A stretch of 64,000 nt of DNA from Mycobacterium mantenii (GCF_010731775.1 NZ_AP022590.1:3100001-3164000), one strand, 5' to 3'; positions 9,921 to 18,832 are shown, counted from the stretch's first letter. Translations and numbers: made by a program. Notes: generated by a model from the sequence alone, not told the origin.

Positions 9921-11185
9921 GACATCGGGGTGAATTCGAGGTGCAGCTCGGACAGGCCCCGCATTTGCCAGGTCGGGTCGTAGGTGTAGTGGCGGGCGTC
10001 CGGCGGCCCGTGCTTGGCCTCCGTGATGGTGATGTCGGCCATCCGGTCGAGTATGCGGTTCAGCGAGATCCGCCCCTCCGCGCGGGCCAGCGGTGCGCCC
10101 GGGCACGAGTGATTGCCGCGGCCGAACGCGACATGCTCGCGCACGTTCGGCCGGTCGATGCGAAACTCATCGGGCCGCTCGAACTTTCGTGCGTCCCGGT
10201 TGCTCGCGCCGGGCAGCAGCATCACCGTGCTCCCCGCCGGGATCTCGGCGTCACCGATCGAGGTCGTCGTGCGCGCCATCCGGAAGTGACACTTGACCGG
10301 GCTTTCCATGCGCAGTGTCTCTTCGACGAAATTCGGTATCCGGCTGCGGTCTTCGCGGAGCAGCTTTTGCAACTCCGGATTCTCGGCGAGCATGCGGACC
10401 CCGAAGCTGAGCAGCTTGGTGGTGGTTTCCTGGCCCGCCGCGAACAGGAACGTCGCCAGCCGGACCACGTCGATCACTTCGGGCGTCGAGCCGTCGGGAT
10501 ACTTCGCCTGGGCCGGCTCGGTCAACACGTCTTCGCGTGGCTGTCGGCGGCGCTCGGTGATGTGCGTGGTGAACTTCTCGTCGAGGTATTCCAGCGGATT
10601 GTGGGCGCGCGTCATCGAGTCGTCCTCGACCCCACCGGAGAACTTGCCCGAGAACACATCCCGGAATTCTTCGTGATCCTCGATGGGAACGCCCAGCAGG
10701 TCGGCGATCACCAGTCCGGAGAACGGCCGCGCGTATTCGTCGAGGAATTCACAACTCCCGCGGGATAGGAACTCGTCGAGCTGCTGATCGGCGAGCCGCC
10801 ACATGAAGTCTTCGTTTTCCTTGAGCCGCTTGGGTGTTAGCAGGCGACTGAGCAGGCCCCGCGTCCGGGCGTGCTCCGGTGGGTCTTGAGTCACGATGTG
10901 TTCGCTCATCGGGATCTGCGAGCGATGCTGTTCGATCAGGCTGCCGATGTCGTCACCCTCAGGCTCGAACGGCAGCCCCGAAAACGGGCCGGCGACCGAA
11001 ACACACGACGAAAACGCCGGATCTTTATAGACGGCGAGCGCTTCGGAGTGTCCCGTCACCGCCGTGACACCCTGGTCGGGTCGCGGCAGCACCGGGCAAC
11101 GCGCGCGCAGATGGTCGAAGTAGGGGTACGGGTCCGGAATCAGGGACACGTCAGTGAAGAAATCAACCGATTCGAATTCGCTCAA
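9917..11185 (-). CDS. Cytochrome P450
   Basis: A 422-residue soluble bacterial P450. The heme-binding loop is FGRGNHSCPGAPLAR (Cys about 361), the I-helix oxygen-activation segment AAGQETTT and the K-helix EETLR. TTG 11185 is chosen because AGGAG sits 6 bases upstream and the protein then starts LSEFESVDFF, the usual length before PDPYPYFDHLR; the open frame continues another 28 residues without a ribosome binding site. It needs ferredoxin and a ferredoxin reductase, neither encoded nearby. Its promoter region carries the 19-bp operator at 11262-11280, identical (inverted) to the one before the 17889 operon, so it belongs to the same regulon. Substrate unknown. Confidence 0.9.
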   Translation of the reverse strand: MSEFESVDFFTDVSLIPDPYPYFDHLRARCPVLPRPDQGVTAVTGHSEALAVYKDPAFSSCVSVAGPFSGLPFEPEGDDIGSLIEQHRSQIPMSEHIVTQDPPEHARTRGLLSRLLTPKRLKENEDFMWRLADQQLDEFLSRGSCEFLDEYARPFSGLVIADLLGVPIEDHEEFRDVFSGKFSGGVEDDSMTRAHNPLEYLDEKFTTHITERRRQPREDVLTEPAQAKYPDGSTPEVIDVVRLATFLFAAGQETTTKLLSFGVRMLAENPELQKLLREDRSRIPNFVEETLRMESPVKCHFRMARTTTSIGDAEIPAGSTVMLLPGASNRDARKFERPDEFRIDRPNVREHVAFGRGNHSCPGAPLARAEGRISLNRILDRMADITITEAKHGPPDARHYTYDPTWQMRGLSELHLEFTPMS

Positions 11186-11261
11186 CAGGACTCCTAGGCA
11201 TCCAGGTAACCGCCCCACCAACGTCAACCCGGGCGACGCAACCTCTCCTGCCAATCTAGAA

Positions 11262-11280
11262 CTGAACAAATATTAGGTCA
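11262..11280 (-). promoter_or_regulatory. Operator 1 of the tandem-TetR regulon
   Basis: Read on the minus strand this is TGACCTAATATTTGTTCAG, identical over 19 bases to operator 2 at 17932-17950. It lies 77-95 bases upstream of the P450 TTG start. The core is an imperfect palindrome centred on the AT-rich middle. The binding protein is inferred to be the two-domain TetR at 25374-26681. Confidence 0.7.
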
Positions 11281-11434
11281 AGCTGAGCGCTCCCGGAGTG
11301 GCCGCACGATTACCGGCCGCCCCCGGACCCATCGCGCCGCCGGCGCGTTCGACGCCAGTTCTTCGGCGGCGCGCACAGCGCCGGTCACCCGCAGTTCATT
11401 TCCCCTGGGGCGACGGCGCATATCGTCCCCGGAT

Positions 11435-11725
11435 GTGAGCACTCCCGCACCCGGTCCCGGTTGGTGGCTGGCGTCGGACGGCAAGTGGTATCCCCAGCGA
11501 TGGGAAAGCACCTTCATCTCGCACACTCACGAGTCGTTGCAAACGGTTCTGGAAGCGGCGAACCGCCTGACAAGCACCTACGGCGAGCAGGGCTGGGAAA
11601 TCGTGGGATCCTCGGTGCAACGCATCCAAGTCGCCCATCGCTTCAAGAAATACGACCGGGGCGGTGACCACTATTTCGAGTGGAGCATCGTCTGCACACT
11701 CAAACGGCCGCTGCCGCCCGGCTGA
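11435..11725 (+). CDS. Small conserved protein with a GWW-DGKWYP motif
   Basis: A 96-residue protein starting at GTG. Residues 8-21 (PGWWLASDGKWYPQ) resemble the short aromatic PGWWxxxDGxWYP motif of DUF2510 and related actinobacterial proteins. The rest is a compact alpha/beta stretch, LQTVLEAANRLTSTYGEQGWEIVGSSVQ, resembling DUF4177-type small proteins. No signal peptide or membrane segment. The base composition is typical for the window. It sits alone between the P450 operator region and a strong hairpin. Function unknown. Confidence 0.7.
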   Translation: MSTPAPGPGWWLASDGKWYPQRWESTFISHTHESLQTVLEAANRLTSTYGEQGWEIVGSSVQRIQVAHRFKKYDRGGDHYFEWSIVCTLKRPLPPG

Positions 11726-11728
11726 ACC

Positions 11729-11785
11729 GAGATTGCCGCCACGGTCGCGATCCAACCCGAAAACCGCGACCCCGACGGCAATCTC
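11729..11785. terminator. Long hairpin between convergent genes
   Basis: A 21-base arm, 11729-11749 (starts GAGATTGCCG, ends GGTCGCG), pairs with 11765-11785 (starts CGCGACC, ends CGGCAATCTC) with 18 of 21 positions complementary and a 15-base loop; C11728 and G11786 extend it. It lies between the convergent ends of the small GTG gene and the ALDH, so it can act as a bidirectional terminator. There is no T-run, as usual in mycobacteria. It may be a dispersed repeat. Confidence 0.65.
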
Positions 11786-11800
11786 GTCGAAGGATGCTTC

Positions 11801-13285
11801 CTAGCCGGCCGGGTATGCGACCGACTTGATCTCGGTGTACTGGTCGAACCCGGCCACACCGTTCTGCCGGCCCACGCCGCTTTCCTTGTAGCCGCCGAAC
11901 GGTGTGTCGGCGCCGTACGGGGCGCCGCCGTTGACGCCCATGAAGCCGGCCCTGATCCGTCGGGTCACCGACAGCGCACGCTCCAGCGAGCCCGCAAAAA
12001 CGTTGCCAGCCAACCCGTACACGCTGTCGTTGGCGATCCGGATCGCGTCTTCCTCGTCGTCGAACGGGATGACCGACAGCACCGGGCCGAAGATCTCCTC
12101 CTGCGCGATGGTCATCTTGTTGTCGACGTTGGTGAAAAGCGTTGGCCTGATGTAATAGCCCTTGTCAAAACCGGTTTCGGCACCCGGGCCGCCGACCAGC
12201 GCCGTGGCGCCCTCTTCGACGCCCTTCTTGATGTAGTCCGTGACGCGATCGAACTGTCGTTGCGAGATCACCGGCCCACACAGCGTTCCCGGGTCCTGCG
12301 GGTCCGCGCATGTCACGTTCTCGTAGATGTTCTTGAGGATCTCCACGCCCTCGTCGTAGCGGGACCGCGGCAGCAGCAGCCGGGTCGGGTTCGCGCAACC
12401 CTGACCGGCGTGCATGCACGGCGCGATGCCGACCATGCATGCCGTGCCGAAGTCCGCGTCCTCGAGGACGATGGTGGCCGACTTGCCGCCGAGTTCCAGG
12501 AACAACCGCTTCATGGTCGCGGCGCCCTTTTCCATGATCCGCTTGCCCACCACCGTCGAGCCGGTGAACGAGATCAGGTCGACCTTCGGCGACAGCGTCA
12601 GCTCCTCACCCACGAAGTGGTCCGAGGCGGTGACGACGTTGACGACGCCCGCGGGGATGTCGGTCTTCTCGGCGATGAGCCGGCCCAGCCGGGTCGCGTT
12701 GAACGGGGTGTTCGGCGCCGGTTTGAGCACCACCGTGTTGCCGGTGCCCAGCGCCTGGCCCAGCTTGTTGATCGTCACCTCGAACGGGAAGTTCCACGGC
12801 ACGATCGCGCCGACGACGCCGACCGGTTCCCGCCACACCTTGCGGGTGGTCAGCGTGCCGGTCAGGCTGATCACCTTGTCGCCCAGGTCGGTCTCCCACG
12901 CGTATTCGTCGATCAGCCGGGCCGGGTACTTCAGCCCGTCTTCGAGTGGGGCGTCCAGCTGCGGTCCGAAGGTGATGGCCCGGGGCGAGCCGACCTCGAG
13001 GATCAGCTCCTCGCGCAGCTCGTCGATCTCGGACTCGATCGCCTCGTGCAGCTGCAACAGGCAGCGCTTGCGCAGCTCGCGGTTGGTCGACCAGTCGGTC
13101 TCGTCGAAGGCGCGCCGGGCGGCGTCGATGGCCCGGTGCATGTCCTCCTTGGAGGCGTCGGCGACCTCGCCGAGCGACTCCTCGGTCGCCGGGTTGATGT
13201 TGGTGAAGGTGCCGGCCTGCCCGTCGACGAGTTTGCCGTCGATCATCATCTTCGGCTCGAAGCGGACCTTTACAGCCTCAGTCAT
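11801..13285 (-). CDS. NAD(P)-dependent aldehyde dehydrogenase
   Basis: A 494-residue ALDH superfamily enzyme. Landmarks in order: VPWNFPF, FTGSTVVGKRIM (cofactor loop), LELGGKSATIV (general-base Glu), GQGCANPTR (catalytic Cys) and EEIFGPVLSV. The downstream GGYKESGVGRQNG is also standard. It oxidises an aldehyde to the acid, presumably an intermediate from a P450 or alcohol-dehydrogenase step of this locus. ATG 13285 begins MTEAVKVRFEPK; the frame is open further upstream but lies in the gap after the P450 stop. It is the last gene of the minus-strand group 17889 to 11801 and sits 90 bases after the P450, so it may be partly independent. Confidence 0.92.
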   Translation of the reverse strand: MTEAVKVRFEPKMMIDGKLVDGQAGTFTNINPATEESLGEVADASKEDMHRAIDAARRAFDETDWSTNRELRKRCLLQLHEAIESEIDELREELILEVGSPRAITFGPQLDAPLEDGLKYPARLIDEYAWETDLGDKVISLTGTLTTRKVWREPVGVVGAIVPWNFPFEVTINKLGQALGTGNTVVLKPAPNTPFNATRLGRLIAEKTDIPAGVVNVVTASDHFVGEELTLSPKVDLISFTGSTVVGKRIMEKGAATMKRLFLELGGKSATIVLEDADFGTACMVGIAPCMHAGQGCANPTRLLLPRSRYDEGVEILKNIYENVTCADPQDPGTLCGPVISQRQFDRVTDYIKKGVEEGATALVGGPGAETGFDKGYYIRPTLFTNVDNKMTIAQEEIFGPVLSVIPFDDEEDAIRIANDSVYGLAGNVFAGSLERALSVTRRIRAGFMGVNGGAPYGADTPFGGYKESGVGRQNGVAGFDQYTEIKSVAYPAG

Positions 13286-13375
13286 ATCTGTCACTCTCTT
13301 TTGAATCGCGGAGGGGCTACGGAGAGCCTTACCGGAAACTAGCCGATTGGCAAGCGCCAACCTCTGCGGGGCTGG

Positions 13376-14593
13376 TCATTGGGGGTCGAACAGCACCGGA
13401 ACCGACGTCGGTGACCGGAAGACCTGGCCGCGGATATGGGGGTCGTCCGCGTCGGGATCCAGCCGCAGGTTCGGCAGCCGGTCGAGCAAAAGATTGATCG
13501 CGGTGCGCATCTCGAGCCGCGCCAGGTGCATGCCGAGGCAGACGTGCACGCCGTGCCCCCAGCCCAGGTGCGCCCGGGCCTCGCGGTGGATGTCGAACGT
13601 GTCCGGATCGGGATAACGATCCTCTTGCCGGTTCGCCGAACCGAGCATCGGCATCACCGTCGCCCCGGCCGGGATCGCCACGCCGCCGAGATCGGTGTCG
13701 CGAGTCGCCACCCGGGTGATGGTCAACAGGGGTGCTTCCCAGCGCACGCCCTCCTCGATCGCCTGCGGCAGCAGCGACCGATCCGCGCGGATGGCGTCCA
13801 ATTGCTCCGGGTCCTTCAGCAGCGCCAACAGCAGGCTGCCCAACGACCGGTACGTCGTCTCCACTCCGGCGGGCAGCAGCAGCCGAAGGAACGAGAAGAT
13901 CTCCTCGTCCGCCAACTTTTCCCCGTCGATCTCGGCCGCGGCGAGCGCGCTGATCAGGTCGTCCTTCGGCTCGGCGCGGCGGGCCTCGAGGATCGGCGCG
14001 AAGTACTCGCACAGGGCGGCCGAGGCGGCCAATCCGCGCCCGGGATTCATCAACCAACTCAGCAGCGAAATCGACCACCGCTGGAACTGCGGGTAGTCCT
14101 CTTCCGGCAAACCCAGGAGCCCCGCGATGATCTGGCTGGGATAGTCGAAGGTGAACTCCTTCACCAGATCCGCCTTGCCGTTAAGCGCGAACTTGTCGAT
14201 CAGACCATTGGCCACGCGGCCGACCAGCTCGTCCTGCCAGCGCGCCAATGACTTCTGCGAGAACGCCTTCGACACCAGCGAGCGCAGCCGCCCGTGGATC
14301 GGCTCGTCCATGCCAAGCATCACGCCTTCGCCCAGCACGGGGCCGAACGCGGCGATCACAGCCGACGACGAGAACGTCTCGTTGTCGCGCAGCATCTGCT
14401 GGATGTCCTCGTGCCGGTACACGATGAACATCGGCAGCCCTTCCTCGTGCGGCAGGGCTCCCGAAGTCTCGAGTCGCTGCACCGGTTCCTCGCGGCGTAT
14501 CCGCGCCAGTTCGGTGTACGGATCGCGCACGTCACCCGATATCGCATCGTCGAACGCGCCGAAGTCTTCCAGATCGTCGAAAAGTTGTTCCAT
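13376..14593 (-). CDS. Cytochrome P450
   Basis: A 405-residue P450. The heme loop is GWGHGVHVCLGMHLARLE (the first F of the usual FGxG is replaced by GW), the I-helix LLLPAGVETTYRS has Val-Glu-Thr-Thr where most have G-x-E/D-T-T, and the K-helix ExxR reads EEGVRWEAP. It is 9 bases downstream of the SDR gene and clearly in the same operon (SBP, AveC-like, SDR, P450, ALDH). The P450-SDR-ALDH order suggests hydroxylation followed by stepwise oxidation of the alcohol to the acid; substrate unknown. No redox partner is adjacent. Confidence 0.9.
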   Translation of the reverse strand: MEQLFDDLEDFGAFDDAISGDVRDPYTELARIRREEPVQRLETSGALPHEEGLPMFIVYRHEDIQQMLRDNETFSSSAVIAAFGPVLGEGVMLGMDEPIHGRLRSLVSKAFSQKSLARWQDELVGRVANGLIDKFALNGKADLVKEFTFDYPSQIIAGLLGLPEEDYPQFQRWSISLLSWLMNPGRGLAASAALCEYFAPILEARRAEPKDDLISALAAAEIDGEKLADEEIFSFLRLLLPAGVETTYRSLGSLLLALLKDPEQLDAIRADRSLLPQAIEEGVRWEAPLLTITRVATRDTDLGGVAIPAGATVMPMLGSANRQEDRYPDPDTFDIHREARAHLGWGHGVHVCLGMHLARLEMRTAINLLLDRLPNLRLDPDADDPHIRGQVFRSPTSVPVLFDPQ

Positions 14594-14602
14594 GATTGCC
14601 CC

Positions 14603-15619
14603 TCAATCCCCTTGCTGTGCCACATTCTTTTGCGACGAGAACCGCCCGGCCACCGCGGCCAGGCGCTGCATCACCGGCTGCGGAAGAACACGAGCGACGA
14701 ACATCATCGCCTTTTGCGTTGTCGTCAACGGCCATGCACCGTCGCGCATCGACCCCTGTCGGGGTATGCCCAGCACGATCCGGGACATGTGGTGCATGCC
14801 CGACGCCGGAAGGATCCTGTTGGCCACCAACAGCATCGAGGCGTCCGGGCCGATGCCGCGGCGGCGGAATGCGCCGCGATCGTCGATCGCCTTGAGCAGG
14901 CCGTCGGTGAACCGCTCGGGGGGCCGCGCCATTTTCATCGCGAAGCGCCCGCGGCTGTTCATCGTGTTGTGCAGCCGGGCGTAGGGGCCGCCGAAGTTGC
15001 GGTTGTCGGTGGTGCCGGCATCGGTGATGATCTCGGTGTCGTACGTGCCGGCCACCAGGACGGTGACACCGAGGCCGAAGGGCGCGATCTCACACGCCAT
15101 CGACTCCCCCCACCGCTCCAGCGCTCCCTTGGCCGCCGAGTACGGCGCGGTGGCGGGCTGGCCCCGCACCCCTGCCGCGCTGGACACCAGGACGATTCGC
15201 CCCTGGCCGGCCGCCCGCATCGACGGCAGCAGGGCCTGGGTGAGCCTGACCGGGCCCAGCACGCTGGTGGCGAGCATGCGCTGCCACAACGCCATGTCGG
15301 TCTCCTCCACCATTCCGGCGGCGGAGATCCCCGCGTTGTGCACCAGTGCGTACGGCGCGCCCACGGCTTCTTCGATTACCTTGGCCGCCGCGGCGATCGA
15401 CGCGGTATCGGTAAGGTCGAGCTGGACGCCGATCAACCGGTCGTCATCGACGTCGGATCCCGTTGCGCCTTGAATAGCCTGCCACAGCAACGGAATGCCG
15501 CGGTCGGGTGTGCGCATGGCCGCGACCACGCGCCACCCCTCCCGGTACAGCCGCACGGCCGAGGCGAAGCCCAGTCCGCGGGACGCGCCGGTGATGACGG
15601 CCGTGCGGTGCTCAGCCAT
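14603..15619 (-). CDS. Short-chain dehydrogenase/reductase
   Basis: A 338-residue classical SDR with a long C-terminal extension. TGASRGLGFA binds the nucleotide, HNAGIS is the NNAG-type motif, and SSAAG with YSAAKGA gives the Ser-Tyr-Lys catalytic set. It probably oxidises a hydroxyl group on the operon substrate. ATG 15619 is used; it overlaps the end of the AveC-like gene by 8 bases, indicating translational coupling. The open frame extends upstream into that gene and is rejected. The last 90 residues (after VANRILPASGMHH) are not part of the core fold and have a basic, amphipathic look that could associate with membrane. Confidence 0.88.
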   Translation of the reverse strand: MAEHRTAVITGASRGLGFASAVRLYREGWRVVAAMRTPDRGIPLLWQAIQGATGSDVDDDRLIGVQLDLTDTASIAAAAKVIEEAVGAPYALVHNAGISAAGMVEETDMALWQRMLATSVLGPVRLTQALLPSMRAAGQGRIVLVSSAAGVRGQPATAPYSAAKGALERWGESMACEIAPFGLGVTVLVAGTYDTEIITDAGTTDNRNFGGPYARLHNTMNSRGRFAMKMARPPERFTDGLLKAIDDRGAFRRRGIGPDASMLLVANRILPASGMHHMSRIVLGIPRQGSMRDGAWPLTTTQKAMMFVARVLPQPVMQRLAAVAGRFSSQKNVAQQGD

Positions 15620-16766
15620 TCTTGCCCGCCTTTTGGTCCTGGACAGCACAGGCGCCCTCACCCGGCGGTGGGGCATCGACATGGGGCCGCCCGTTCGGCT
15701 CCCCGCTGGCCCAGGTCGACCAGATGCCGACCGAGTAGGGGCCCTGCGCACCGGCCTTCTCGTAAAAACCCTGCGGGTCATAGACTTTGGCTTCCGGATA
15801 CGGCCACGGGCAGGCCACCGAAGTGGCGGCATGACTGACCTTGATGACCCAGAACCAGGCGCCGTAGGCGAAGTACGACACGTTGATGATCGCGAACATC
15901 ACCAGGAAGGTGCCCAGCACCGGACGCGTCGGGAACAACTTGGCTTTCGCGGCAAGCTTTTCCGCCACCGACTTACCCGTGTCGTCGCGGTAGCACAGGA
16001 TCGCGGCCGGCACCATCACGAAGGTCACCGAGAACGATTCCCAGATCAGCGGGAATTGAAATGTGGTGCCGGTGAACACCGACCCCCAGGGGATGACCTG
16101 GGAGTAGATGTACATGCCCATGTGCACGAGCTGGATCTCCAGCCACGCGTCGAAGACAAAGCCGATCGCACAGGTCAGCAGGCCCAGGCTGACCAGGGGG
16201 TGGCGCGACACGAAGGCCGTAGGCCCGTACTTGGCCTGCAGCTTGCGCAGGATCCAGACTGCCGGGAAGTAGGGCCCGAAATAGAACGTCACATAACCGA
16301 ATACGACGAACGGCTCCACGGTCGGCGACAGCGACACCAAGGGCCAGGATTCCGGCCAGTGGATGAGGTCGGGGTTGTACACCGCGAACGGCGACCAGTT
16401 CATGATCGGGTCCTGCCACACGATCAGCGTGGTGCACAGGAACATCAGCATCACCGGGCTGCCCGGGTTGCGGCGCCATCCCCGGACGAACACCACCACC
16501 AGGACGATCAGCATGATCACGGTGGAGATGTGCAGGAACGTGATGTAGTCCAGGCCGAAGATGAACTTCACCGGGCGGGGTCGGCCTTGCACGTTCGGGT
16601 TGCCGACGCGCGGGTCAAGGGCCACACGGCAGTTCGCGATGAAGAACAGCGCGAACGCGGCCAGCGCGGCGCCGGCGATCCAACCGCCCCAGCCGCGCTT
16701 GCCTTTTCGTTGCGGGACGGCCGGCTCCTCCTGCGCGGCAGGCGGTGTGGTTTGTTCCGTAGACAT
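15612..16766 (-). CDS. AveC-like (spirocyclase family) integral membrane protein
   Basis: A 384-residue polytopic membrane protein with about seven or eight hydrophobic segments separated by conserved aromatic-rich loops (WQDPIMNWSPFAVYNPDL, and the motif FDAWLEIQLVHMGMYIY). I recognise the pattern of AveC-family proteins, named after the avermectin spirocyclase/dehydratase; many mycobacterial homologs are of unknown function. ATG 16766 follows the upstream binding-protein stop by 4 bases. With P450, SDR and ALDH it suggests processing of a polycyclic, polyketide- or terpenoid-like compound at the membrane. Whether it is an enzyme or a substrate-binding membrane protein is open. Confidence 0.72.
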   Translation of the reverse strand: MSTEQTTPPAAQEEPAVPQRKGKRGWGGWIAGAALAAFALFFIANCRVALDPRVGNPNVQGRPRPVKFIFGLDYITFLHISTVIMLIVLVVVFVRGWRRNPGSPVMLMFLCTTLIVWQDPIMNWSPFAVYNPDLIHWPESWPLVSLSPTVEPFVVFGYVTFYFGPYFPAVWILRKLQAKYGPTAFVSRHPLVSLGLLTCAIGFVFDAWLEIQLVHMGMYIYSQVIPWGSVFTGTTFQFPLIWESFSVTFVMVPAAILCYRDDTGKSVAEKLAAKAKLFPTRPVLGTFLVMFAIINVSYFAYGAWFWVIKVSHAATSVACPWPYPEAKVYDPQGFYEKAGAQGPYSVGIWSTWASGEPNGRPHVDAPPPGEGACAVQDQKAGKNG

Positions 16767-16770
16767 CGAG

Positions 16771-17889
16771 TCAGACTTCCTCTCCGAAGCGATCGACCAG
16801 ATGCGAGTTGACGCCGTCGGCATCGAGGGTGCGCGCCACCAGATAGCCGGCACCCATCCATGCCCGCCGCGTCCACTTCCCGAAGGACACCCGGGTGCCT
16901 GGGGCGCCGGAGGCGGCGGGCATCATCTTCACCCGCTCCAGCGCCTCCTTAACCCCGCGCGGACTCAACGGATGCGCGTCGGTGAAGGCCCGCACCAGGG
17001 TCGCGGCGACATCGCGGTTCACCACGGTCACACAGAACTCGGGTCGACTGCCGTTGTACTTCTTCGCATAGCTGTCGAGGAATTCCTGACCGATCCGGTT
17101 CGCCTCGTCGTACTGGTCGACACCGGTCCAGCCCATGAACGCGTTCCACATGATCGGGTTGACCCACGCGTTCTGCCACGCGGTGGTGGTGAAGCGGGGC
17201 GGGTCCCAACCGAGGACCTCGAGCGCCGGGTTGATGAACACGATCCCGAATCCGAAGCCCAGGTGCACGATCGCCTCGGCCTTCGCCTCATGCAGCGTCT
17301 GGACCGCGGCGTTGATGTCCTGAGCCGTCTGGGCGATCGAAACCTCCGCTGCGATTCGAATACCCTTGCGGCGACAGGCGTTTCGAAGATTTTTCAGGTA
17401 GCTCTCACCGATGAGGCTCTGCTCCACCAGCACACCGATCTCGGCGAGTCCGCGCTTGGCGATGAGGTCGGCCAGAAAGATCGGCTCGTCGGTCATCGAG
17501 CCCTGGGGGAAGGCGAACGTCCATTCGCCCAACCAGTCGTCGGTGCCGGTCACGCTGATCGCGGGCACCTTGAACCGTTCCTCGATCGCTTCTCGCAACG
17601 GCACGCAGTTGTCGGTGATGTTCGGGCCGAAGACAACCAGGCAGCCCTCGTCGACCAATTCGCCGTACGCATCGATCACCGCCTTGACCGAACCCTTGGG
17701 CAGACCCTCCACCTCGCGATAGATCATCTGCACGGGACGGTCCATCACCCCCTGAGCGACCGCCTCTTCGAAGATCAGGTCGAACGTCTGGGTGAAGGAG
17801 GCGAACAGCTCCTCGGGAAAGCCCGGCGGCAGGGTGAAGTCCATCAAGTAGCCGACCTTGATCGGCTCAGCAGTGCTTTCGTAGGACAT
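16771..17889 (-). CDS. Leaderless periplasmic-binding-type protein (Leu/Ile/Val-BP fold)
   Basis: A 372-residue type I substrate-binding fold: KVGYLMDF at the start, VVFGPNITDNC, ISVTGTDDW and LGFGFGIVFINPAL mark the two lobes of branched-chain amino-acid/amide-binding proteins. There is no signal peptide, lipobox or Tat motif at the ATG (MSYESTAEPIK), and no permease or ATPase gene is near, so it is likely cytoplasmic. It may act as a ligand sensor or carrier rather than a transporter subunit. It is the first gene of the minus-strand operon, 43-61 bases downstream of operator 2. A second unrelated leaderless binding protein lies at 50909-51784. Confidence 0.78.
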   Translation of the reverse strand: MSYESTAEPIKVGYLMDFTLPPGFPEELFASFTQTFDLIFEEAVAQGVMDRPVQMIYREVEGLPKGSVKAVIDAYGELVDEGCLVVFGPNITDNCVPLREAIEERFKVPAISVTGTDDWLGEWTFAFPQGSMTDEPIFLADLIAKRGLAEIGVLVEQSLIGESYLKNLRNACRRKGIRIAAEVSIAQTAQDINAAVQTLHEAKAEAIVHLGFGFGIVFINPALEVLGWDPPRFTTTAWQNAWVNPIMWNAFMGWTGVDQYDEANRIGQEFLDSYAKKYNGSRPEFCVTVVNRDVAATLVRAFTDAHPLSPRGVKEALERVKMMPAASGAPGTRVSFGKWTRRAWMGAGYLVARTLDADGVNSHLVDRFGEEV

Positions 17890-17931
17890 CTGACCTCCCG
17901 GGTGACCCGCTCAATCGCACCGATCCATGGC

Positions 17932-17950
17932 TGACCTAATATTTGTTCAG
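17932..17950 (+). promoter_or_regulatory. Operator 2 of the tandem-TetR regulon
   Basis: TGACCTAATATTTGTTCAG, identical to operator 1 in the opposite orientation. It lies 43-61 bases upstream of the SBP-AveC-SDR-P450-ALDH operon, in the 106-base gap after the NorQ-like gene. The position suits repression by occlusion of the promoter. Confidence 0.75.
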
Positions 17951-17995
17951 ACCGTAGCTGAGACGGTATCGGGGGCGGCGTGCAGCGTCAATCAT

Positions 17996-18832
17996 CTAGG
18001 CTCCCACACCCAGATAGACCTCGACCATTTCGTTGAGGGCCCGGGCGACTGCCACGTCGTCGGTGAGCGGTCCGGCGATGGCCGCCCGGGCCGACTCTTG
18101 CATGGTCAGGCCCTCGGCGACCAGCCGGCCGGCCGCGATCAGGACCCGAGTCGACGCGACCTCGCGCAGCCCCCCGGTTTCCAGGCGGCGGATGGCCTGG
18201 CCGAAGCGCACCAGCTCGGCCGCGGTGGCGGCGTCCACACCCGCCTCATGCGCAACGATGCCCTCTTCGACATCGGCTGCGGGAAAACCGAATTCGATGG
18301 CGACCATGCGCTGACGCGTCGAATCCTTGAGATCCTTCAGCACGCTTTGATAGCCGGGGTTGTACGACACCACCAGGCCGAACCCGGGCGCGGCGTCCAG
18401 GGTGACGCCGAGGCGCTCGATCGGCAGTTGCCGCCGGTGGTCGGCGAGCGGGTGCAGCACCACGGTGGTGTCCTGCCGGGCCTCCACCACCTCGTCCAGG
18501 TAGCAGATCGCGCCCTCGCGCACCGCCCGGGTCAACGGACCGTCCACCCAGACCGTCTCGTCGCCGCGCAGCAGATACCGCCCGACCAGGTCCGCCGTGG
18601 TGAGGTCGTCATGGCAGGACACGGTGATCAGCGGCCGGCCCAGGTCGTGCGCCATCGCCTCGACGAAGCGGGTCTTGCCGCACCCGGTCGGCCCCTTCAG
18701 GACGAGCGCCAATCCTTGGCGGTATGCGGCCTTGAAGACGGCCTCCTCGCCGCCGACCGCCTGGTAGTAGGGCCGGTCCCCGGTATCGGGAGCCATGCCG
18801 TTTCGGCTGGCTATCCCGGACTCGTTGGCCAT
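17996..18832 (-). CDS. MoxR-type AAA+ ATPase, CbbQ/NirQ/NorQ family
   Basis: A 278-residue AAA+ protein. Walker A is GPTGCGKT (residues 47-54), Walker B ICYLDEV (Asp113-Glu114), and VVSYNPGYQ is the sensor-1 region typical of CbbQ/NorQ proteins. Family members work with a VWA partner to remodel or metallate an enzyme (Rubisco, NO reductase). The partner here is the VWA protein just upstream at 18969-20672. No Rubisco or NO reductase gene is present, so the client is likely another enzyme of the regulon. An operator-like sequence at 18866-18884 is 34-52 bases upstream of the ATG, so the gene may have its own promoter. Confidence 0.88.
   Translation of the reverse strand: MANESGIASRNGMAPDTGDRPYYQAVGGEEAVFKAAYRQGLALVLKGPTGCGKTRFVEAMAHDLGRPLITVSCHDDLTTADLVGRYLLRGDETVWVDGPLTRAVREGAICYLDEVVEARQDTTVVLHPLADHRRQLPIERLGVTLDAAPGFGLVVSYNPGYQSVLKDLKDSTRQRMVAIEFGFPAADVEEGIVAHEAGVDAATAAELVRFGQAIRRLETGGLREVASTRVLIAAGRLVAEGLTMQESARAAIAGPLTDDVAVARALNEMVEVYLGVGA

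Noticed and set aside
14294..15838. A 514-codon plus-strand open frame
   Set aside because: It lies antisense to the P450 and SDR genes, has no domain pattern and is rich in Arg, His and Gly, as expected of GC-rich shadow frames.
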